Source: Proteromonas lacertae
Taxonomy: Eukaryota > Sar > Bigyra > Opalinata > Proteromonadidae
NCBI GenBank assembly: GCA_002245135.1
Contig: NGBS01001212.1
Location: 1-28,830, forward strand
Length of the DNA: 28,830 nucleotides
Reading direction: 5' to 3'
How positions within the stretch are numbered: position 1 is the first letter of the stretch; every line of letters starts with the position of its first letter. Positions 22,046 through 28,830 of the stretch are shown piece by piece. Under the pieces are notes generated by a model. It did no database searches, had not been told where the DNA came from, and worked only from the letters and a program-made list of their open reading frames with translations. The translations under genes and the position numbers were made by a program.

Positions 22046-23593
22046 TCATTGGTTTTTAGGGATTACAGGAGAAGGAATAATTGTTTTATAACCAGCATTA
22101 GTTATTGGCAAAGAAAAACTAGGTTGTTGTTGTAGAAATGGTTCTTTATTCTCTTCTCCTTCATATTTATTATCTTGCTGTCTATATTGTAATGGTGGTG
22201 GTGTAGGAGGTATATAGGATGAGGATCTATCAGATTGTGGTGGTGGTTGTGGTATTACTGTTTGATTTGGGATATATTGACTAAACCGTTGTTGCTGTTG
22301 TTGTAGTGGAAATGGTGGAGATTGTACTGCTGGTTGTGATATTGGAATTGCATTAAATATTTGAGGTTGTTGTTGATTTTGTTGTTGCTGAGGATTAAAT
22401 GGAGTAATAACTGAAGGATTTTGATAATGAATAGGTTGAATTGATTGTGATAAAGATTGAGGAAATGGTTGAACAGGTTGTACTGGATATATTGATTGTG
22501 AAAATGGTGTTACTGGTTGAATAGATTGTGCAAGTGATTGTGGATATGGTTCTACTGGTTGTATCGATTGTACTGGTTGTGAAAATGGATAAACAGTCGA
22601 TTGAACATTATTATTATTATTATTAACAACATGCTGTTGATTCTGTCTATTATTCATTTCTTCAATAATAAATGGATTTCTCACAATAACATTCAAACCA
22701 CTCATTTTACTCCATTCATCTAAACATTTATATATTTTATTAAAGTCAAATCTATCCATCACATTTTTACTAGTCATCCCATTAATTAATTCCTCTAACT
22801 TCGGTATTCTTTTATGTACACAATCATAGTTTGGATTTGAATATAATATTCTATTTTGAACTTCATCCAGTGTTCTTCCTGGAAATAAAACATTTGTAGT
22901 GTATAACTCATATATAGTACATCCTAAACTAAATATATCACTTTCGAAATTATATGTTTTTGTTTTTATTATTTCCGGTGACCAATAATTTCCGGTACCC
23001 ACCAAACATCCATCACTTTTGAAAGTACATTCATCTGTTGAATCACAACATAGACCAAAGCCACAGTAAACTAATTCATCATATCTTCCTACTAATATAT
23101 TTCCTGGTTTAATGTGACGATGAATAATATTTTCAGTATGTAAGTAGTATAATCCTTCAACTAAATCTAGCACATTACTGAATAGTGGTTGTTCTGATAG
23201 TCTCATATTATTCTCTCTGAAATAGGTGATTTTACTGGCTAAATTTCCATTAGGCATATACTCTAGATATAAATAACCATAATGATTATCTTCATCTACA
23301 CCAAACTCCATACAGTGCTCAATATTTTTGTGATGTATATTGTATAATTGAGTTGGTTCAAACCTCCTCTCTCGATATAGTATTGTCTTTCTTGCATAAT
23401 ACCTGTTATTATGTAAAACTAGATCTATTGATTGTGTTCTTGCTTTATTTCCTGGATTGTATAAATTATTAAATATATAATCACTAGAAGGATCTATTTC
23501 AAGTGGTTCTAACTCTTCAAATATAACTGGAAGATTGGAGTTATTATCAGGAGTACTTTCGTTTCCATTATTCTGTGGTAATATAGTTTGCAT
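22046..23593 (-). CDS. Predicted pseudokinase with Pro/Gln-rich tail, 515 aa
   Basis: Single exon. Residues about 40-300 form a kinase fold: the Lys of beta-3 is present (YARKTI, near 69), but the catalytic loop reads HRHIKPGN (158-165), so the proton-accepting Asp is His, and DFG reads GFG (178-180), so the magnesium-binding Asp is Gly. The glycine-rich loop is not recognisable. APE (SPEI) and the F-helix segment SDIFSLGCTIYELYT are kept. These changes predict an inactive scaffold or allosteric kinase. The remaining 200 residues are low-complexity: repeats of QPV/QSIQP, poly-Gln and a run of prolines (PPTPPPLQ), probably disordered and able to bind SH3, WW or profilin-like partners. It is a paralogue of the kinase at 16.7-18.5 kb (shared 'FSLGC..YE.YT' region and similar C-lobe). 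Confidence 0.85.
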   Translation of the reverse strand: MQTILPQNNGNESTPDNNSNLPVIFEELEPLEIDPSSDYIFNNLYNPGNKARTQSIDLVLHNNRYYARKTILYRERRFEPTQLYNIHHKNIEHCMEFGVDEDNHYGYLYLEYMPNGNLASKITYFRENNMRLSEQPLFSNVLDLVEGLYYLHTENIIHRHIKPGNILVGRYDELVYCGFGLCCDSTDECTFKSDGCLVGTGNYWSPEIIKTKTYNFESDIFSLGCTIYELYTTNVLFPGRTLDEVQNRILYSNPNYDCVHKRIPKLEELINGMTSKNVMDRFDFNKIYKCLDEWSKMSGLNVIVRNPFIIEEMNNRQNQQHVVNNNNNNVQSTVYPFSQPVQSIQPVEPYPQSLAQSIQPVTPFSQSIYPVQPVQPFPQSLSQSIQPIHYQNPSVITPFNPQQQQNQQQPQIFNAIPISQPAVQSPPFPLQQQQQRFSQYIPNQTVIPQPPPQSDRSSSYIPPTPPPLQYRQQDNKYEGEENKEPFLQQQPSFSLPITNAGYKTIIPSPVIPKNQ

Positions 23594-23693
23594 ATTTTTA
23601 TTAATTAATAACAGCTATAATGATAAATAAAAAGGTTTTTAAGAATTAGGGTGTATGAAAAATATTTTGACTGTTTCAACAAAAAAAGAACTT

Positions 23694-23699
23694 GGCTTG
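23694..23699 (+). promoter_or_regulatory. GGCTTG element upstream of the GH35 gene
   Basis: Context CTTGGCTTGA, 53-58 bp before the preferred ATG at 23752 (8-13 bp before the alternative ATG at 23707). It supports the later start if the element is a promoter part. Confidence 0.45.
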
Positions 23700-23751
23700 A
23701 AAAAAAATGAAACACGAACCTCTCTCAAGCTTCAATTACAATTGTGTTCCA

Positions 23752-25580
23752 ATGAATTATTTCATTTTATTTCTTGGATTATACAGCGTCTTTGGTGCTA
23801 GTCACACCTTTGTTGCAGAGGGAGAACAATTTTTAATGGATGGCAAGCCATTCCAGATCATTGGAGGTGCTATGCATTTTTTTAGAGTATATCATACCGC
23901 TTATGTTGGATTTTATAGACACATCCAGACTATTGGGAAGATCGTATTCAAAAGATGAAGGCTGCCGGTTTAAATACAGTTGAAACATATGTAGCATGGA
24001 ATATTCAAGAACCAGAAAGAGGTGTATTCAACTTTGAAGGTTATGGAGATATCGAAAGATTCATCGAATTATGTGCCAAATATGATATGTATGTTGTCCT
24101 TCGTCCAGGTCCATACATCTGTGCAGAATGGGAATTTGGTGGTATTCCATACTGGGTGTTAGATAATTCAAACATGGTGATCAGATCAAGCAATGAATTA
24201 TGGAAACAAGAAGTTGTACAATATTTTGATGTATTACTCGCTAAAGTCAAACCTCATTTATTCATTAATGGTGGAAATATCTTAATGGTACAAGTAGAAA
24301 ACGAATATGGTTTATATGCTTGTGATCATTCGTACATCAAATGGTTATATGACTATATGATCAGCAGATTAGAACCAGAAACAATTATGTTCACAACTGA
24401 TCCAGCTGGTGCATTAGAATGTGGTACAATTAAAGAAACATTCACATGTGTTGATTTTGGTGTAGGTGTAAATCCAAAAGATTCATTCGGTATTCAAAGA
24501 AAATATAATCCTAAAGGACCATACTTCAACTCTGAATTCTATCCAGGTTGGTTAAGCCATTGGGAAACTCCATTTGAACGTGTTGATACTCAAAGAATTG
24601 TTAGTAGATTTAAAGAAATGTTAGAAATGAATGCTTCAGTCAATTTCTATATGTTTTTAGGTGGTTCTAATTGGGGATTTTATGCTGGTGCTAATGGTGG
24701 TGGTGATAATTTCCAAGCTGATACTACATCTTATGATTATGATGCTCCATTAACAGAAGCTGGTGATGTTACTGATAAATATTTAGCTATTAGAGATTAT
24801 TTAAAATCATATTTAAAGAAAGATTTACCAGAAGTTCCAAAGAATACAACCAAAGCTGCTTATGGAAATATTACATTTACTGAAGGTGTAAGTTTATTCG
24901 ACTCATTAGCTAATCAAGGAAGATATTACAATGTCAATAACAAGCCAAGAAGATTTGAACAATTACAAGCTGGTTATGGTTATGTATTATATCGTAGTAA
25001 CATCAGTGGAAGTGGAGAAAAGAAATTAAAAGTCAATTTCGTAAGAGATAGAGTATTAGTATATGTAAACCAACAATACAAAGGAATGATTATTAGAACA
25101 AAACCACATGAAACTGTCAACTTAGGAACTGATAGTGGTGTATTAGAATTATTGGTAGAAAATATGGGAAGATTGAACTTCGATCCACAAATGCAAGATC
25201 CAAAAGGTATTGATGCTGTTTTTGTGAATGATGCTGAAATTGTAAATTGGGAGATGATTACTTTACCTATGGATTCTTATAAAGGATTGGTATATAAAAC
25301 ACCAATACCACAAAGTGGACCAGTATTTTACCATGCTGATTTAGAGATTAAAGGTAAACCAGCTGATACATTCTTCAATATGAAAGGATGGCATAAAGGT
25401 CATATTCTTGTGAATGGTTTTAACATTGGTAGATTCTGGGAAGTTGGTCCTCAATACACCATCTATGTTCCAGGTCCAGTTTTAAGAGAAGGACATAATG
25501 ATATTGTTGTATTTGAACAATTAGCTGAACCAGGTGATAAAAAGACATTATATTCTCAAGATTATCCAATTCTTGGTTAA
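23752..25580 (+). CDS. Secreted GH35 beta-galactosidase, 598 aa
   Basis: Exons 23752-23886 and 23919-25580 with a 32-bp intron; splicing restores MHFFRTHPDYWEDRIQKMK, as in the family. A signal peptide (MNYFILFLGLYSVFGA) opens the protein. An in-frame ATG at 23707 would add 15 residues before it and is less likely. The catalytic domain carries LNTVETYVAWNIQEPERG, VLRPGPYICAEWEFGG (the GH35 signature), ILMVQVENEYG (acid/base Glu) and YFNSEFYPGWLSHW (nucleophile Glu). The C-terminal third is beta-sandwich-like and ends with a GFNIGRFWEVGPQYTIYVP motif typical of GH35. The enzyme removes terminal beta-galactose from glycans in lysosomes or outside the cell. Codon use is less AT-extreme than in neighbours, as expected of a well expressed gene. 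Confidence 0.95.
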
Positions 25581-25667
25581 GAATCTTATAAACATTAAGA
25601 GTTTTTATTCTTTTTTATTATTTTGGGGATATGAAAATTTTACTGAAAAATAACTCTCATCAAGTTT

Positions 25668-25673
25668 GGCTTG
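25668..25673 (+). promoter_or_regulatory. GGCTTG element upstream of the RGG-protein gene
   Basis: Context AAGTTTGGCTTGAG, about 105 bp before the ATG at 25778. It is farther away than at the other genes, so the 5' leader may be long or contain an intron. Confidence 0.35.
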
Positions 25674-25777
25674 AGAAATTCATTTTTAAATTTTAAAGAG
25701 TATATATAGCCTTTACGATAATTATAAATATTATAAAAATTTATTTTAATCCAATATAATTGTTTATAGATTTTCTC

Positions 25778-26296
25778 ATGGTCAATCAAAGAAGAGTTAC
25801 TTCATCTAGAAGAGGCAGAGGAGGAAGAACTGTCACATCATCTGTAAGGGGAAGAGGAATTGGAAGAAGCCAAACACCAAGAAGTGTAACTGTACATAAG
25901 AAAATTAATGAAAGATTTCATCAAATAGCAGCATCAACAGTTTCTGGAACTTCTAGAAGGGGAGGTAGAGGTAGAGGTGGTAGAGGAGGAAGAGGTGGTA
26001 TGAACAGACCATCAAGAACAGTATCAGTAAGAGGAAGGAATCAGAATAGAGGAAGAGGTGGTAGAGGAGGACGTGGTGGTAGAGGTGGTAAGAGAGGTAC
26101 AGGAGCACCTAAAGCTGATAGATTAGACGCTGAATTAGATAATTATTGGTATGAAGCAGGTAAAGGCCCAGATCCAAAGCAAAAGAAATTAGATAGAGAA
26201 ATGGATAGTTATTGGAAGAATAAAGAAAATAAAATGGAAGAAGATAGTAATGCTACAACAACAACAACTTCAGCTGGAGCTAATTCAACTGCATAA
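25778..26296 (+). CDS. RGG-rich RNA-binding protein with ALY/FoP-like C-terminal motif, 172 aa
   Basis: Single exon. The first 120 residues are dominated by RGG and RGRGG repeats (for example RGGRGRGGRGGRGG), which are arginine-methylation and RNA-binding sites. The C-terminal part has two related motifs, RLDAELDNYWYEAGK and KKLDREMDSYWKNK. This LDxELDxYw pair is the mark of the FoP/CHTOP and ALYREF C-terminus, which contacts the helicase UAP56 in the TREX mRNA-export complex. There is no RRM, so it resembles CHTOP or UIF more than ALYREF. A nuclear mRNA-export adaptor is the best guess. It ends in a Thr/Ala-rich tail. The start is the first ATG followed by the basic region. Confidence 0.8.
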   Translation: MVNQRRVTSSRRGRGGRTVTSSVRGRGIGRSQTPRSVTVHKKINERFHQIAASTVSGTSRRGGRGRGGRGGRGGMNRPSRTVSVRGRNQNRGRGGRGGRGGRGGKRGTGAPKADRLDAELDNYWYEAGKGPDPKQKKLDREMDSYWKNKENKMEEDSNATTTTTSAGANSTA

Positions 26297-26521
26297 ATGG
26301 AAAATATTATAAAAGACAGTGACATAATAATAATAACTCTTTAAGAATATTGTTTTCTATTACGTTTTTGAATTATTTGAATGAATTGATTAAAGAAATA
26401 AAAACAATCACATCAAATTAAATACTTGAAAAATAAATAAAAATGAAAAAATAATCTCACTAAATCTTTATTCTCCTTCTTCAAATCTTCAATTTCTTGT
26501 TTCAATTTCACATTCTCTTGT

Positions 26522-28322
26522 TCACTCTGTTTGGAACATGTTTTGCAAAGTATCAATCTCCATCTTCGCTCTTTTCAATTCTTTCACCATATCCAATTGG
26601 TCTTTTTTCATCTTTTCCTCTTCTTCAGATAGTTGTTCATTTGATTTACCTTCTTTCAATTGATTTTCTAAAATTTCTTTTTCTTTCTTAGCAGTATCAC
26701 ATTCTATTTCCATTTCATTCAATTTTGATTTTACTAATTTCAATTGATCTCTTGTCATTGATTCTGTCATATGCAAATTCTCATATTTATCTTCTAAAAT
26801 AGCTTTTTGTTCTTTCAATTCATTTATTTCATCTTTTAACTATACATAAAATAAAATATAAAAAAAAATAAATAGTAAATATACTTGTTTCAGTGTAATA
26901 TCAAATGAACTATTTGCATTAATCGCTTCTTCTCTAGCAGCCATTGCAGCTAACATCAATTTATCTTTTCTATTATGTTCTCCTTGAATTCTTTCATTCG
27001 TTTTCCTCACAGAATGGATAATATCTGTTAATAATCCAATTTCACTATTTAATTCTTCAATTTTCATATTCTTTTGATCTATTTCATCGCATGTCTTTTT
27101 GTATAAAGAAGATACCAAATCAATATCCGTTACAAATCCTTTGATTTTTTCATCTAAATTATTCACATCATCAGTTATTGCCATTATTCTGTCATGGTAT
27201 TCATCCATTTTTGCTGCATATTGTTTGGATATTCCATTCATTTCTGATGTTATATTTGCAAACTATAAAACAATGAAAAATAAAATTATAAAAAAATATA
27301 TATACTCGATGATAATAATCATCATTTTCTGCCCTTAAATTTATATTCATTTCTCTCATTTCAACATAATCTTTCATCATCTTTTCCATCTCTCTTGTCA
27401 CTATCTGTAATCTTACACTATCTCTTCCATTTCCTTCAGCTTCTCTTCCAAATTGTTCTACTAAATCTTTTAAACAGATTTTCTCATTATACACTTCTTC
27501 CATTTCTTCCATTTTCTTTTTCATTTCATTTTTTTCTTTTGTTAATTTCTTGACGATTTCTGCTGCTTGAATTTCTCTCAATGTAAATGTTGATTCAAAT
27601 GCTAATGTTAAATCATCTAAAAAAGCTCAATATTTGAAACTAAATAAAAATAAAAAAAACTATATAAATATATATACTAATATTCTTATAGAAGGTGTTC
27701 TTATCTTTCCCTAATGTATCTGAGACTAGAACAGATCGTGTTAAATCACTATCTACACCTAATCCTCGATAATAATTTAAAATTCTATCTAAAATATGTA
27801 AACTAAATTCATTGATCATAGAATGTTCTAAATCTACTAATTGTATGATTTCCTTGGGAGTTAAAAGAGATGTATTCTTTTAATGAATATTTTTGTAACT
27901 GATTCTCTAAATTCTTTCTCATTACTTCCCATTTTGATTTCTTCTGTATGTTCATTGGTATTCCATCACTTGATAGTTTCATTTCATCATTTGAAGCACT
28001 AGTATCAAATATTGTGTACTTCACATCGAAAAAATGTCTTAAATCTGATTTTTCATTATCAATAAATGCTGTTACCTTCCTATTACGCTTGTATATCATA
28101 AAAATATACATCTTGAACTCCCAGACCTTCATTTTCTTTTACAATTGATTGTAAGGCTGTTGTTTCTCTTATGATTTTACATTGAGCCAATTGATTACCG
28201 ACATGAAGAGATAAATTGTGCATCCCCTCTTTCCAATTATTCACAGCTTTTCTAGCACGAAAGGAAGATGGTCTTTGGAGATGTTGTGATAATTCTTCTC
28301 CACCTTTTATGTTACTACTCAT
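26522..28322 (-). CDS. Long coiled-coil protein, about 526 aa, uncharacterised
   Basis: Exons (minus strand): 28322-28110, 28087-27926, 27876-27678, 27616-27306, 27262-26885 and 26839-26522. Introns are 22, 49, 61, 43 and 45 bp. The N-terminal 200 residues are globular or helical (RPSSFRARKAVNNWKEGMHN; LLTPKEIIQLVDLEHSM). From about 210 on it is mostly coiled coil (KKKMEEMEEVYNEKI; QLKEGKSNEQLSEEEEKMKK). The second intron is uncertain: two introns of 26 and 23 bp would also keep frame. The frame stops at TGA 26522-26524, yet the next frame continues as strong coiled coil (SEQENVKLKQEIEDLKKENK) to about 26413, so the real end may lie there. A cytoskeletal or ciliary role is possible but unsupported. 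The start at 28322 is preferred over an in-frame ATG at 28394. Confidence 0.7.
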
Positions 28323-28495
28323 TTTCAAAAAAGAAACAGTTTTATTCAAAATACAATTCAAACAGATATCAAGCATATATATTAATTTCTTCAATAAATC
28401 TCTTAAAAACTGATTTTACAACCTATATTATGTTATTTTCATATTAACAATACAAACAAAAATTGTCTTAATATTCAATAATAATAGCGATATGC

Positions 28496-28830
28496 TTAAG
28501 CATATTCATTTTTGATTTGACATCCTTCTCCATAATAACCATCAAAACATTCACATGTTCCTGTCTTATAATCGCAAATACCTCTTCCACTACAATCTCT
28601 ATATTCAGCATCTCCATTATTGGTTGATTGTTCAGGATCAACACCTGAAGGACATTCAATCAAACTGCAATCATATCCACGATGTCTTTTATCACATAAA
28701 CAACCATATACTTTAGCATCAGTATTAACATTTCCATAACCATGATAATCTTTCAATTCTTCATTCGATAATAATTCTTTCAATGGAACACATCTTCCAT
28801 TTCCATTACAATTATTTGGACAATCGATTC
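28496..28830 (-). CDS. C-terminal end of an EGF-like repeat protein (partial)
   Basis: The gene continues past the right edge of the window. The visible 111 residues hold two EGF-type units: CPNNCNGNGRCVPLKELL, and later DCSGRGICDYKTGTCECFDG ending GYYGEGCQ. Between them is the block YGCLCDKRHRGYDCSLIECP followed by SGVDPEQ. This 'YGCLCD...GYDCSL..CPsG.DP' arrangement is common in large extracellular proteins of flagellated protists such as stramenopiles. It is a secreted or cell-surface protein, probably involved in adhesion. It ends at TAA 28496-28498, right after the last EGF unit, with no membrane segment. The 173-bp spacer to the coiled-coil gene shows nothing notable. Confidence 0.85.
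   Translation of the reverse strand, partial: IDCPNNCNGNGRCVPLKELLSNEELKDYHGYGNVNTDAKVYGCLCDKRHRGYDCSLIECPSGVDPEQSTNNGDAEYRDCSGRGICDYKTGTCECFDGYYGEGCQIKNEYA

Noticed and set aside
22596-22626. TTA/AAT microsatellite as a separate repeat element
   Set aside because: It simply encodes an Asn run within the low-complexity tail of the pseudokinase.
28323-28394. Coiled-coil protein starting at ATG 28394
   Set aside because: The added residues form an odd hydrophobic Cys/Ile/Leu stretch; the ATG at 28322 followed by SSNIKGGEE is a more natural start.
1-28830. Alternative nuclear genetic code (TAA/TAG as Gln)
   Set aside because: EMC1, GH35, CFAP221, acylphosphatase and Siva-like genes end with TAA at natural C-termini, the fucosidase ends with TGA, and none has internal TAA or TAG outside introns.
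1-28830. CRISPR array, rRNA or tRNA genes, retroelements
   Set aside because: I saw no regularly spaced repeats, no tRNA-like T-loop or anticodon arrangement, and no reverse transcriptase, integrase or LTR-like repeats. A tRNAscan and repeat search would be needed to be certain.

Overview
This is nuclear DNA from an AT-rich, intron-bearing, probably unicellular eukaryote. The evidence is about 35 very short spliceosomal introns (about 19 to 61 bp, most 24 to 45 bp, usually GTAT...TAG), standard-code stops (TAA most often, plus TAG and TGA at natural C-termini), an ER membrane complex gene (EMC1), and CFAP221, an axonemal central-apparatus protein that implies a motile cilium. The EGF-like repeats at the right edge resemble those of many flagellated protists. 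I cannot name the species. Genes are tightly packed, often with under 300 bp between them, and lie on both strands. Many exons are too short to stand out as open frames, so the gene models below were built by joining exons across introns.

Left part (1-2.2 kb): the end of a disrupted or unrecognised membrane-protein gene; a 1156-bp hAT-type DNA transposon (483-1638) with terminal inverted repeats and a perfect 8-bp target duplication; and a three-exon Siva-like cysteine-rich protein. Next (2.3-10.1 kb) come CFAP221 (six exons), an unrecognised three-exon gene on the minus strand, a divergent basic Ser/Pro-rich gene, a three-exon acylphosphatase, an unresolved 520-bp stretch, and a 728-residue Cys-containing protein with a hydrophobic C-terminus that may be a surface protein.

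Middle (10.3-18.6 kb), all on the minus strand: EMC1 (six exons, signal peptide, conserved C-terminal tail), then what I read as one large gene of about 1630 codons. It encodes a catalytically plausible protein kinase, a 128-residue module duplicated in tandem, a degenerate second kinase domain, and ribonuclease-inhibitor-like leucine-rich repeats. The join depends on reading a 30-bp stretch as an intron. This is the most unusual object in the window.

Right part (18.7-28.8 kb): a secreted GH29 alpha-L-fucosidase, a MYND zinc-finger protein, a pseudokinase with a Pro/Gln-rich tail, a secreted GH35 beta-galactosidase, an RGG protein with an ALY/FoP-like C-terminal motif, a long coiled-coil protein, and the 3' end of an EGF-like repeat protein. 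The two glycosidases, both with signal peptides, suggest lysosomal or extracellular glycan breakdown. A short GGCTTG element lies just upstream of several start codons and may be a promoter element.
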